A stretch of DNA of 64,000 bases from Lachnoclostridium sp. UBA1308 (GTDB lineage Bacteria; Bacillota; Clostridia; Lachnospirales; Lachnospiraceae): the NCBI GenBank assembly GCA_002307215.1, contig DBTU01000023.1:134651-198650 (forward strand), read 5' to 3'. Below, piece by piece: positions 18,222 through 27,438 of the stretch. A model generated the notes under the pieces. The model searched no databases and had not been told where the DNA came from. It saw only the letters and a list, made by a program, of their open reading frames with translations. Positions within the stretch are counted from its first letter, which is position 1; every line of letters begins with the position of its first letter. The position numbers and the translations under genes are program-made.

Positions 18222-18270
18222 CTTATTGCGCACCAAACATCCGCGCACATTCTTTACTGTTTGTTACTGT

Positions 18271-19548
18271 CTAATTCCTGTCGTTTGTCAATTTAAGCTT
18301 GTCAAGAACAAAGAAGGTAAGTGACAGAAGCATACCGACGATGCAGGCTAGTACCATGCCCTGCAAGGTTACTTCACCGATATTAATTGCAACACCGGAG
18401 AGACCTGTTACGAATACAACAGAGGTCAGCGTAAGATTTCTGCTGCGGCTGTAATCTACCTGACCATCGACCATAACTCTGATACCGGAAGCACCGATCA
18501 TACCGTACAACAGGAAGGAAATACCGCCAATGACCGGGCCGGGTATCGTCTGAATCAAGGCAGCAATCGGTCCTACGAAGGAGGCGATGATCGACAGAAC
18601 CGCTGCACCACCAATGACGCGAACGGAATAAACCTTAGTCATCGCCATGACGCCGATGTTCTCGCCGTAGGTAGTAGTGGGTACGGAGCCAACGAAGCCG
18701 GAGAGCATCGTGGAGATACCGTCTGCCAGCATGGAACGGTGCAGACCGGGATCTTTCAGAAGATCTTTCTCGACGATTTTACTGGTAACAATCTGATGGC
18801 CGATATGTTCGGAAGCAAGTACCAGTATAACCGGGAAGATCATCACAATAGCCTGAAGATTAAAATGAGGTAGCTGAAAATTCGGCATTTTTAATAAGCT
18901 GACATGTAGTGCAGTAATAAGATCATCGCGTGTTACAAGACCGGCAAACAACGCAGCGATATACCCAATAATAATTGAAATCAGTACAGGGATAACTGCG
19001 AAGAATTTACGAAAGAGTACATTGCCAAATACAGCAGCTGCCAAGGTAACCACAAAAACGAAAACATTTTTGGGATCAATTATCGGCATGTCCTCAGTCG
19101 GAAGAAGCTTCGCCGTATCGGCGGCGGTTGAAGCAAGCTCTAAACCGATGAGCGCAACAACAGGCCCCATTGCTGCCGCAGGAAGTACGACATCAATCCA
19201 TTTCGTTCCGAACTTGTAAACGATGAGGGATAGAATACACAGACCAAAGCCAACTGCGATAAATCCACCCAATGCGTACGAATAGCCCCATTGCGTTATA
19301 ACGAGGCCGGCGGGCGCAAGAAAAGCAAAGCTGGAACCCAGATATGCGGGAGCTTTGCCCTTGGTAATGAGAATGAACAGTAACGTTCCGATGCCGTTCA
19401 TCAATAACACGACAGATGGATTGATGCCAAATATCATCGGTACTACAACCGACGCGCCAAACATCGCAAACATGTGCTGAAGAGATAGCGGAATCATCAG
19501 ATTCAAAGCTACTTTGTCTTGAACTTGGATAATCTTTTTGCTTTCCAT
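18271..19548 (-). CDS. uraA: uracil permease (NCS2/UraA family)
   Basis: 425-residue transporter with about 14 membrane segments that imports uracil with protons. Family markers: A-S-E-H-I-G-H and the S-V-P-T-T-T-Y-G-E-N-I-G segment, which hold the conserved Glu and His residues of the UraA substrate site. A GGGGG ribosome site precedes the start on the minus strand. It is a single gene; no pyrimidine biosynthesis genes or recognisable PyrR site lie nearby. Purine specificity is less likely, given overall similarity to UraA/PyrP proteins. Confidence 0.93.
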   Translation of the reverse strand: MESKKIIQVQDKVALNLMIPLSLQHMFAMFGASVVVPMIFGINPSVVLLMNGIGTLLFILITKGKAPAYLGSSFAFLAPAGLVITQWGYSYALGGFIAVGFGLCILSLIVYKFGTKWIDVVLPAAAMGPVVALIGLELASTAADTAKLLPTEDMPIIDPKNVFVFVVTLAAAVFGNVLFRKFFAVIPVLISIIIGYIAALFAGLVTRDDLITALHVSLLKMPNFQLPHFNLQAIVMIFPVILVLASEHIGHQIVTSKIVEKDLLKDPGLHRSMLADGISTMLSGFVGSVPTTTYGENIGVMAMTKVYSVRVIGGAAVLSIIASFVGPIAALIQTIPGPVIGGISFLLYGMIGASGIRVMVDGQVDYSRSRNLTLTSVVFVTGLSGVAINIGEVTLQGMVLACIVGMLLSLTFFVLDKLKLTNDRN

Positions 19549-20151
19549 AAAAAACCCCCATTGATTTTTTTTCTCAACTAGAATATCACATTTTTCGATG
19601 TATTTCTACGACAATATTCACAATTCTAAAATTAATATTTTTTTCTTTTTCTTTATATTTGAAAGTGATTTACACGATCACTTGAAATATTATACATAAT
19701 AGGAAATACTACATCAGTGTGAATAATGGATTTTGTATTTTCACTCTTTATATATATATATATATTGCACTAAGTACTGTTGAAAGTGAACCGGTTTACA
19801 AATTGAAGTAATAATTGGAATTAAAAAGGAAAATAATAGGGAAATATGTATTGACGATTGTCGGTAAATGGAATATTATGGTTTTAGCACTATTATATCA
19901 ACTAGAACAATAATAAATAAATTGTATCAGAGGAGGTACGACATTATATTATCTATAGTAGATTTGATGTACAAAAATATGGGGTATCGTTGTATAGCAA
20001 GTAATTAGATATTACATAGCAAAGATGTAATTATATGGGCCTTTATTGTTTTGTTAACGCATATAACGTGGAAGGATATGATCAGGCTTTTTGTACTACT
20101 TCGAAGGAAAAGACTGTTTATATAAAAAATCATAAAAAGGAGAATGAAGTA
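19549..20151. other. 603-bp divergent intergenic region
   Basis: Very A+T-rich, with a (TA)n tract near 19751. It holds the promoter at 19851 and a long leader to the secreted-protein gene. Within the leader, AGAGGAGG (about 19929-19936) precedes a 21-codon frame at 19943-20008 (non-ATG ATT start, ending M-Y-K-N-M-G-Y-R-C-I-A-S-N). This could be a short peptide but cannot be claimed. Confidence 0.4.
19851..19879 (+). promoter_or_regulatory. promoter of the secreted-protein/ABC cassette
   Basis: TTGACG (19851-19856), 17 bases, TATTAT (19874-19879). This leaves a leader of about 265 bases before the first gene. Confidence 0.65.
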
Positions 20152-20547
20152 ATGAGAAAAAGTATAAAAATATTAGCGTCAGTTATATTGGCTGCTACGA
20201 TTTGTTTGTCGTTTTCAACAACGGCATTTGCAGGATATTCTTCATGTTATGCAGGTTATTACGGAACATTATCAGGATCGGTATCCGTAAGTGGAGTTAA
20301 CATTAACACACAAACACATATAGATAGTAATCCTGATAACGCATATCTAACTCTGACTCTTAGTGTACAGGATAGATATGGTAACTCACTTGGTGAATTG
20401 TATGGACAAAGTATAAGAGGTTTGACTGATCTTCCCTACGGAGGCCCCGGGTTAAATAGTAATGCTTATAAAGTATTCGGAACACATGGTGTTCAAGGGG
20501 GATCTACCAATCCGGCATATGCAGTATATACAGCAACATCTGTATAA
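20152..20547 (+). CDS. small secreted protein (possible bacteriocin-like)
   Basis: 131 residues from ATG 20152, with AAAAAGGAG upstream; the in-frame ATG at 20035 has no ribosome site. A clear Sec signal peptide ends at TAFA (about residue 25), leaving ~105 residues rich in Gly, Ser, Tyr and Asn, with one Cys (SSCYAGYYG) and probable beta structure. No catalytic motif. It is the first gene of a cassette with a lipoprotein and ABC transporter, an arrangement seen for exported bacteriocins or signals with their immunity pumps. I do not recognise the family; it is not an obvious lactococcin 972 match. Confidence 0.7.
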   Translation: MRKSIKILASVILAATICLSFSTTAFAGYSSCYAGYYGTLSGSVSVSGVNINTQTHIDSNPDNAYLTLTLSVQDRYGNSLGELYGQSIRGLTDLPYGGPGLNSNAYKVFGTHGVQGGSTNPAYAVYTATSV

Positions 20548-20563
20548 ATAAAGAAATATGATA

Positions 20564-20602
20564 TTAAGGAATCGCATAGTATACCATAATGTGATTCCTT
20601 AA
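20564..20602 (+). terminator. hairpin between secreted protein and lipoprotein genes
   Basis: TTAAGGAATCGCAT (20564-20577) pairs with ATGTGATTCCTTAA (20589-20602), with one G-U pair. There is no T-run, so it may be an attenuator or a 3'-end stabiliser giving more of the first gene's mRNA. Confidence 0.6.
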
Positions 20603-20617
20603 TTGTTGGGAGGCTAT

Positions 20618-22801
20618 ATGAAGAGAGTAGTTTTATTTGTAATAGTAATTGTTATGATACTAGCGGGATGCGAGCATAAGAGTTTAGATGAAAATCAAAA
20701 CAGTAGCGATAGAATTACTGAGGATCCTTTTCAATCGAAAGAAAATTCTACTGAAGAGTCAGCTACAGATACGATAGGATCTATTTCACATGGTATTGCC
20801 GTTTCAGACAATTCAAAAACTACGGATGGAAATATCTTGTATAATGGAGGAGAACTGGAACTGGGTTATTTTGTGAAAGCAGCTGGCATTGCAAATAAAT
20901 GCGGATTTCTTGTATACATTAACGGAATACCTCAACCATATAAAATTCAAAAGGATGATACTGTTTCGGATAATGGATATATGCATCAATTAGAGCTGGA
21001 AGATAACGAAGAATTTGATTTTAAATTTGTTTTTACTCCTGTTACGGGTAAAAAAGGAGAAACACTTCCTGTTTCAATAGTAAGTATCACAGATCCACTG
21101 AATCAGCCAAATATGAAAGAAACAATAGGATACGGATATACACATAAGATTTTGGAATACAATTTCTATATTCAATATGCTGCGGGAACAAATGGCATTG
21201 AGGATATGAAAAGTGGATTTAAGAATGTTCTGAATGGGTTATCTGTTACAGACACTGCACTGACGGATTCAATTAAGAAACAATTGAATTCCGGATGGAT
21301 TTTGAATAATTCAGATTATGAGCAGAATGTTTATTCAAAACTTTATATCAATGATATAGATCAGACTCTGGAAGCGTCTTATGATATTCATGGTAAGGAG
21401 AAAATTCATGTCACGTTTCAACTAACCGGACATCCCGGTATAGTATATAAGAATATACTATACTTTAATCATATGCCCTTATGTTCGAACAAGGAAAATT
21501 CTTTTCAAACGGAGTTAAAAAAAGGCAAGGTTGCAATCGTTGACATGGATTTGGATGTTTCAAAGCTTAATGGAAATGGATCCTTTTATATTGTCTCTGT
21601 TCCATGTAATACGAATGACTATCCGAATGATGTTATTACAATTAAGAAGACGAATTCTATCTTCTTCTATGACAAGGAGGAGTTGAACAATTCAAGTAAT
21701 CCAGATAAGACTCAGAATTCAAATACAAAAGTGAATTCAAATCAGATTCAGGATGTCAGTCAGGTTAAAATAAATGAGTTTAATGAATTAATAAAAGATG
21801 TGGAATATGCAGGTAATGGCAACTTATTGATTCTTGCAGATAAGTTGTATCTATATAGTGTTTCGAAGGAGGAGGTGATTTCTACAGCGGAGGGAGAACC
21901 TGGATTGGATAATTTTGGGGTTAAAATACTTGATAATGGGTATGCAGTCATCGGAACAACAGGTGCAATAAAGGAATCAAGTACAAATCTATTTGGAGCA
22001 AGTGCCAAACCAGAGAAAAGTTACAATATGGCATGTACATTTTATGGAAAAAATTTAAATAAGATTAGTGAAATTGATATAGTGAAAGAAATAGGAGTGG
22101 ATGCAATAAATCCTTCTGATATCGCTGTTTCAGATGATGGAAAGCAAATTGCCGGAATCAATTTGAATGGGTTGTATCTATATGATAGAACAACCAACAC
22201 GAAGAAGTGTATTGTAGACAATACGGCAAATCAAAGCTCTGACATACAAAACATTATTTTTACAAATATTGGATTTGTTAATAATAATCAGATATCCTTT
22301 CTGGCACAAATTCTAAGGGCAAATGCAAATGAAAATGAAACTTCATATAGTGCATATGGTGTTGTGAATGTTGATGGCTCTAAACTTATTAGCTATAGAG
22401 GCGAGGATCTGGGAAAATTATTGGCATATCATAACATTGCCTTAGTGAGTCAGGATATAGCGATGAATGAGCCATCCGGCCAAGCAGATGTATTTTATTG
22501 CAGTAGTAATAAATCAATAAAATTTTCTTTGGATGAGAAGTCGGAAAGTGAGCATATATGGGGATCAGAAAACGGTAAATACTTTGCATCATCTGTTCTT
22601 GAAGATGGTAAAGGATGGATGATTAGAATTTATAGTTTAGAAACAGGTGAAAAGGTCTATCAAAAGCTACAAAATATAAAAAATATGGAATCATATAAAG
22701 ACCCTTATATTTACGTAATGGAGAAGGATAAGAAATATGTACTCTTTTTTAGATCCATGAGCAGTACGGTAAAGCCAGATATAATGGAAGCAAAATTTTG
22801 A
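20618..22801 (+). CDS. large lipoprotein with propeller-like C-terminal half
   Basis: 727 residues from ATG 20618 (GGGAGG upstream). Lipoprotein signal MKRVVLFVIVIVMILAGC with Cys18 in the lipobox. A Ser/Asn/Glu-rich linker leads to a domain of about 230 residues (~70-310), then a second linker rich in Asn and Ser (~345-375). The C-terminal half repeats short strands with D-G and Y-D-R turns (e.g. IAVSDDGKQIAGINLNGLYL), as in WD40/PD40-type propellers. Likely a surface receptor or immunity factor of the cassette. No enzyme motif seen. Confidence 0.75.
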   Translation: MKRVVLFVIVIVMILAGCEHKSLDENQNSSDRITEDPFQSKENSTEESATDTIGSISHGIAVSDNSKTTDGNILYNGGELELGYFVKAAGIANKCGFLVYINGIPQPYKIQKDDTVSDNGYMHQLELEDNEEFDFKFVFTPVTGKKGETLPVSIVSITDPLNQPNMKETIGYGYTHKILEYNFYIQYAAGTNGIEDMKSGFKNVLNGLSVTDTALTDSIKKQLNSGWILNNSDYEQNVYSKLYINDIDQTLEASYDIHGKEKIHVTFQLTGHPGIVYKNILYFNHMPLCSNKENSFQTELKKGKVAIVDMDLDVSKLNGNGSFYIVSVPCNTNDYPNDVITIKKTNSIFFYDKEELNNSSNPDKTQNSNTKVNSNQIQDVSQVKINEFNELIKDVEYAGNGNLLILADKLYLYSVSKEEVISTAEGEPGLDNFGVKILDNGYAVIGTTGAIKESSTNLFGASAKPEKSYNMACTFYGKNLNKISEIDIVKEIGVDAINPSDIAVSDDGKQIAGINLNGLYLYDRTTNTKKCIVDNTANQSSDIQNIIFTNIGFVNNNQISFLAQILRANANENETSYSAYGVVNVDGSKLISYRGEDLGKLLAYHNIALVSQDIAMNEPSGQADVFYCSSNKSIKFSLDEKSESEHIWGSENGKYFASSVLEDGKGWMIRIYSLETGEKVYQKLQNIKNMESYKDPYIYVMEKDKKYVLFFRSMSSTVKPDIMEAKF

Positions 22802-22858
22802 TAATCACGGGAAAGTCGAAACAGGAGCAGATACTTATGATTCGGAAGTGGGACAAGG

Positions 22859-23731
22859 ATGAAAATAGAATTTAAAAATATTTCAAAAAGATATAAGAAC
22901 AAGTATGCATTGAAAGAGTTTTCGTTTGTAATTGAAAATGGTGTCTATGGTATACTTGGGACGAACGGAGCAGGAAAAACAACGCTATTGAATATTTTTA
23001 TGGGAATTATTAAAAGTGATAGCGGAATAATTTTAATTGACGGTGTGGATGTAAAAAAGATGGGGACAGATTTTTTGTCCCAAATCGGATATCTTCCGCA
23101 GAGCACACAGTTCTATAAGAATTTTACGGTTCATGAATTTTTAAAATACATGTGTGTTCTAAAAGGCATTGCGAAGGAAGAAGGACACAGGAGAATAGAT
23201 GAATTACTGCCTTTGGTAAACTTGGATCATGATAGGCAGAAAAAAATAGGTGCACTCTCCGGTGGTATGAAACAGAGACTTGGAATTGCACAGGCGATGC
23301 TGGGTTATCCAAGCATTCTTGTTCTGGACGAGCCTACCGCTGGTCTGGATCCTCAGGAAAGAATTCGTTTTCGTAATCTTATCTCGAAATTTGCAGAAAA
23401 CAGAATCGTATTAGTGGCAACACACATCGTTCCTGACATTGAATTTATTGCGAATGAAGTGATAATTTTAAAGGATGGTCTGCTATTGAAGCAAGGGAGG
23501 ATCGATACGATCACCAAAGAATTGTATGGTAAGGTCTGGAGTATGGTCTTGGACGATCAGCACCTTTTGCAGGAGATGGATCGATATCAAGTGAGTAATA
23601 TGATGCGTGACGGGGACGCATTACATTTGAGAATAGTAGGAGATGAAAGACCCGCTGCATATGCTGAAAATGTAGATGCTAATTTAGAGGATGTATTTTT
23701 ATATTATTGTGGAGAAGATAAGAATGATTAA
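22859..23731 (+). CDS. ABC transporter ATP-binding protein
   Basis: 290-residue ABC-2-type ATPase: Walker A GTNGAGKTT (about residues 33-41), Q-loop in YLPQS, signature LSGGMKQRL, Walker B ILVLDEPTAGLD and switch ATHI. The C-terminal ~70 residues are the extra domain of CcmA/NatA-type pumps. The ribosome site before ATG 22859 is weak. The last 8 bases overlap the next gene, indicating translational coupling with the two permeases. Role inferred: energises export of, or protection from, the cassette's secreted product. Confidence 0.92.
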   Translation: MKIEFKNISKRYKNKYALKEFSFVIENGVYGILGTNGAGKTTLLNIFMGIIKSDSGIILIDGVDVKKMGTDFLSQIGYLPQSTQFYKNFTVHEFLKYMCVLKGIAKEEGHRRIDELLPLVNLDHDRQKKIGALSGGMKQRLGIAQAMLGYPSILVLDEPTAGLDPQERIRFRNLISKFAENRIVLVATHIVPDIEFIANEVIILKDGLLLKQGRIDTITKELYGKVWSMVLDDQHLLQEMDRYQVSNMMRDGDALHLRIVGDERPAAYAENVDANLEDVFLYYCGEDKND

Positions 23732-24953
23732 ATTAATGAAGTATGAAATAAAAAAGCATTTTCTTAAGCTGCCCGTAGCATTAATAATTCTTTTGTTTTT
23801 GATCATTAATTGTTTTAAGATAATTGATACCTATCGTGAAAAAAGCATCCTTTCAGATGATAACTTAGGCGCCTATAAAAGTGTTTATTGGGAGTGCTAT
23901 AAAGAATTTGGGGGCAAAATTACGAATGAAAAGATAGAAAAACTAATGTCGATTTACCGTCCGGCACTTGAGAAAATAGCGGATCGAACATTGTCTACGG
24001 ATTATGATAAAACAAGTTATACTTATAATGCATACAGTGATGAAATATTTTTTCGATGGTGCTTTGTTGATGAAATGAAATATGATTATTATTACAAAAA
24101 CTATGCTGAAAAATTGGTGAGTGAGGCAAAACAGAATTTGGAATTTTATCAATCCGTGGGAAATCAGTATAAATATAGAGAGAGTTATCAGATTGCAGAA
24201 AAATTTGTGGGTAGAAAAATTAATGCCTTTCGTTATACGGAGAAATATCTATATTATGTTCAATATGACTTTTCGTTACTTTTGATATTACTAATCTGCA
24301 TATACAGTTTAGCGAATATGTTTATTGTTGAAAAAGAAGCTGAAATGGCGAATTTATTGCTTACTTTAAAAAATGGAAGAAAAATAGTTGCTGCTAAGGT
24401 GATGACATCCTTTGCTTTTACTGCAGTTGTGTGTGCATTATTTTGGATTGAGGATTTTGTTGTGTATTCCTGTGCCTTTCGGAACTTCGGGGGAAATAGC
24501 AGTCCGCTGTATGCACTTGAAATATTTAAAAATACAGCATTGAATGTGAATTTACTTCAATACAGTGTAATATCTGCATGGGTAAAGGCTTTTGGTATGA
24601 TGATCATGTGTATGATTATTCTGCTGTTTTCATCTATGTTAAGAAATACGCTGTATTCTTATGTGTCATCTTTTGTTACAGTCGTAAGCCTTATTTATTT
24701 ACATGATCTTGAATTAGGTGGTTCAAGGTTGCTCCAAATTGTGAACCCAATTAACTTGCTTGTTAATAGGGGGATCTTTAAGTGTTACAAGCTGTATAAT
24801 ATTATGGGATATCCTGTCTCCGAGTTTGCTCTGTCAATGTTATGTGGGGGGCTCCTGCTGCTGCTTTTATATATTGGTATCACGAAGACCACTTACGCGA
24901 ATTTACCTATAGACAGAATTTTTCGAGGAGGTAGGCAGAATGGAAGTCATTAA
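23724..24953 (+). CDS. ABC-2-type permease, first subunit
   Basis: 409 residues from ATG 23724, with GGAG upstream. One N-terminal helix (about 12-30), a long extracytoplasmic region of about 150 residues rich in Tyr and Lys with helix-forming sequence, then five or six helices from about residue 185. This is the layout of ABC-2/BcrB-like permeases with a large outer loop. It overlaps both neighbours, by 8 and 14 bases. It pairs with the next permease. Confidence 0.8.
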   Translation: MIKLMKYEIKKHFLKLPVALIILLFLIINCFKIIDTYREKSILSDDNLGAYKSVYWECYKEFGGKITNEKIEKLMSIYRPALEKIADRTLSTDYDKTSYTYNAYSDEIFFRWCFVDEMKYDYYYKNYAEKLVSEAKQNLEFYQSVGNQYKYRESYQIAEKFVGRKINAFRYTEKYLYYVQYDFSLLLILLICIYSLANMFIVEKEAEMANLLLTLKNGRKIVAAKVMTSFAFTAVVCALFWIEDFVVYSCAFRNFGGNSSPLYALEIFKNTALNVNLLQYSVISAWVKAFGMMIMCMIILLFSSMLRNTLYSYVSSFVTVVSLIYLHDLELGGSRLLQIVNPINLLVNRGIFKCYKLYNIMGYPVSEFALSMLCGGLLLLLLYIGITKTTYANLPIDRIFRGGRQNGSH

Positions 24954-26073
24954 CTATGAGCTGCGTAAAATATTTAGATATCGTAAAGGAATATGGTATC
25001 TCTTAATCTTTTTGATGATCAAAATAAGTAGTATGGCTATGTTGGATAAACCGGTCAATGAGTCTATGTTCCGGGAAATAAAAAGTGTCCAGTACTATCT
25101 AGATAAGGTACAAGGTAAGATTAATCAAAAAACAATAACCTATATGGATAAGGAATCTGCAAAGATAGCGCAAGCAGAAGGCTCATTACAGAAACTGAAT
25201 AATAGTTATTATGATGGTAAGATTGATAAGAAAACATATAAAGAACGATTAAAACCGCTTATAAAAAAGTTAAAGGACAGGGAGGGGTTTGACGCATTAT
25301 TCAGCCAGTATAATTATGCAGGAGAGAACCCGAAGAACCGATTTCTACTTAATACCAATGGATGGGATAGTCTACTGTCGAAGGAACACTTGGATTGGTT
25401 CTTCTATGTATTATTGTTCTTGATTATTGCACCAATTTTTTGCGATGAATTCTTATGCAATATGGAAGGTATTATATTGACTCAAAAAAACGGAGGAAAA
25501 TATCTTTCATTATATAAGATAGGGATAGCCGTTGTTTTGACCATAGTCTTGTCAATACTAAATATGGGGACAGAATATCTGTTTAGCTTTTACAAATATG
25601 GATTACAGCATGGAAACTATCCTCTCCAAAGCCTATCATATTTTGCGGATAGCAGCAAAAATATAAGTTTGTTCGGTGCATTTTTAGAGATATCATTTAT
25701 TAAAATGATAGGTGCTGTGGAGCTTTCAATTATTTTATTATTTTCATCTGTACTAATCAAAAGATATGCTTTGATTCTGCTTGTAATCACTGCAGATATA
25801 ATGCTTCCGTTTTATCTGTTTTCGCTAGGGTCTACGAAATACTTTGTACCGGGACCGCTTGGGCTCCTTTTGGCTTCTGGTTTTTTAAAAGGAAACGAAT
25901 ATATATCTGATTCATTTTCAGACCAATCGCGACTTAGTTTTCAAGAAATATCAATGCTGCAAATTAGTATGATTTTGATAATAACTTTATGTGCATTGTG
26001 CGGAATGATTTGTGTCATACAAAAGAAAAATGCCAATATGAGGTTTGGCAAAATGAGAAAGAGGTTGCAATGA
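24940..26073 (+). CDS. ABC-2-type permease, second subunit
   Basis: 377 residues with the same plan as the preceding protein: N-terminal helix, an outer loop of ~120 residues with coiled-coil character (Lys/Glu/Gln-rich, about 55-110), and five to six membrane helices from about 150. AGGAGG lies at the start. Overlaps with both flanking genes suggest tight coupling. The shared architecture suggests the two permeases arose by duplication and work as a heterodimer. Confidence 0.8.
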   Translation: MEVINYELRKIFRYRKGIWYLLIFLMIKISSMAMLDKPVNESMFREIKSVQYYLDKVQGKINQKTITYMDKESAKIAQAEGSLQKLNNSYYDGKIDKKTYKERLKPLIKKLKDREGFDALFSQYNYAGENPKNRFLLNTNGWDSLLSKEHLDWFFYVLLFLIIAPIFCDEFLCNMEGIILTQKNGGKYLSLYKIGIAVVLTIVLSILNMGTEYLFSFYKYGLQHGNYPLQSLSYFADSSKNISLFGAFLEISFIKMIGAVELSIILLFSSVLIKRYALILLVITADIMLPFYLFSLGSTKYFVPGPLGLLLASGFLKGNEYISDSFSDQSRLSFQEISMLQISMILIITLCALCGMICVIQKKNANMRFGKMRKRLQ

Positions 26074-27110
26074 AGACGAATCGAACAATCATAGTGATAT
26101 TTTTATCGGTTTTTTTGATTGGATTGGGATGTTCTTTCTGGTACATTAGAGAAATTTCAACGAAAGAAGTTCATTATCAATTTAATTCTGAATTGAATCA
26201 TTATGCGGAAAGTAATAATTACATATTTTATGCAGATATTCAAGATGTGAAGGACCCGTTTAGCATGCTTAATATTAAAAATGGGAAAGAACAAAGTCTT
26301 GTTAAGGATCTATATAAACAAGATTATTCCATATCAAATGTGTTGTTTTCCGAAGGCGATTACATATATTACATGATGTTTAGCCAAGACTATTCCGAGC
26401 GGGGATTATATGAGGCGTATGATAAGTTTCGGATCGTTCGTTTAAATACAAAAGACTTTACAGATACATTAGTATATGAGGATAATGCTAATGGCATAAA
26501 AAAGAAGTTTTTGGGTTTACAGAACATAGAGGATGATAGTGCTCGATTTTATATGAGCATTACTGGATTCTTTTTAGATGAAAAATCGATCTATTTCATT
26601 ACACAGAATCAGATTTGGAAAGTTAGTCGCAGAACAGGGAAAAAGGATAAAATAATCAGTGTTGCATCAATGAAGAGCGTGGCATTTGATGGAACAAATA
26701 TCTATTATATCAATGACTCCCTGCAAATTGTAAAATATAATGTTTCTGCAAGTAAGAGTGCTATCGTGTCGGATATTGCTACAGAGTTCTTTGTTATATC
26801 AGATTCCAAAATATATTATATAAATCGCAGAGATAATAGCTGTATATATTCCTATGATTTGATTAGGCATAAGAATCAGTCACTTCATAGCCGTGCAGCA
26901 ACGTTTATAGCTTATGATAAAAAGACAATATACTATATTGACAAAGATAATTCATATCTTCATCAAATGAGTGAATCGGGAACGCAGGACAGTGTCGTTT
27001 TGAAGGATGCAATAATTGATTTTTATGTATTTCCTAATTATGATGAAATATTTCTGTCATTAATATCGAAGCAAAACCAGCTAATTAAGGTTCATAAACT
27101 AAGAAATTGA
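26070..27110 (+). CDS. membrane-anchored propeller-like protein
   Basis: 346 residues from ATG 26070, which overlaps the previous stop as ATGA. An N-terminal anchor helix (about 6-26) contains a Cys but not a perfect lipobox. The rest has repeated short strands such as GDYIYYMM, FDGTNIYYIN, DSKIYYIN and KKTIYYID, the pattern of DUF5050-like propellers in Bacillota surface proteins. Last gene of the cassette. Possibly a sensor or immunity component outside the membrane. Function unknown. Confidence 0.7.
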   Translation: MKTNRTIIVIFLSVFLIGLGCSFWYIREISTKEVHYQFNSELNHYAESNNYIFYADIQDVKDPFSMLNIKNGKEQSLVKDLYKQDYSISNVLFSEGDYIYYMMFSQDYSERGLYEAYDKFRIVRLNTKDFTDTLVYEDNANGIKKKFLGLQNIEDDSARFYMSITGFFLDEKSIYFITQNQIWKVSRRTGKKDKIISVASMKSVAFDGTNIYYINDSLQIVKYNVSASKSAIVSDIATEFFVISDSKIYYINRRDNSCIYSYDLIRHKNQSLHSRAATFIAYDKKTIYYIDKDNSYLHQMSESGTQDSVVLKDAIIDFYVFPNYDEIFLSLISKQNQLIKVHKLRN

Positions 27111-27227
27111 TTATTTAAAAAGAATGACTATATACAAAGCTCAGATACTTGTAAATAAGATGAGGTAGTGCAGCATTTGAGCAATTTATCAAAAACAGGT
27201 GTATCTAAACTTCTGCGATTGAATCGG

Positions 27228-27258
27228 TTTACACTTGGTCTAGAGTGTACGCCATAAT
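27228..27258 (+). promoter_or_regulatory. MerR-type promoter without an adjacent gene
   Basis: TTTACA (27228-27233), 19-base spacer, CATAAT (27253-27258). The spacer carries the inverted repeat ACACT...AGTGT with a TCTAGAGTGTA half typical of MerR-family operators, where a 19-base spacer is diagnostic. No gene begins within 170 bases downstream, so it may be an orphan remnant or drive the Tad-like operon from a distance. Confidence 0.45.
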
Positions 27259-27317
27259 ATGTTAATGTTATACAAAAAACGACGAAAAATATGTTAAACT
27301 TTAACTCCACAAATATG

Positions 27318-27346
27318 TTTACATATAATGTATTTTGCTATATTAT
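27318..27346 (+). promoter_or_regulatory. promoter of the Tad-like operon
   Basis: TTTACA (27318-27323), 17 bases, TATTAT (27341-27346), about 90 bases before the first gene. The remaining spacer 27111-27438 holds only the MerR-type promoter. Confidence 0.6.
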
Positions 27347-27438
27347 AAATATATCTTATAAAACTAATCTGTCTTCTCACTTATCTGTATTCGTAATAAA
27401 CCCCAATTTTAAATATTATATTATAAGGAGGTTATTCA

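Noticed and set aside
20035..20151. 39-codon upstream extension of the small secreted protein
   Set aside because: No ribosome site, and it would bury the clear signal peptide that starts at 20152.
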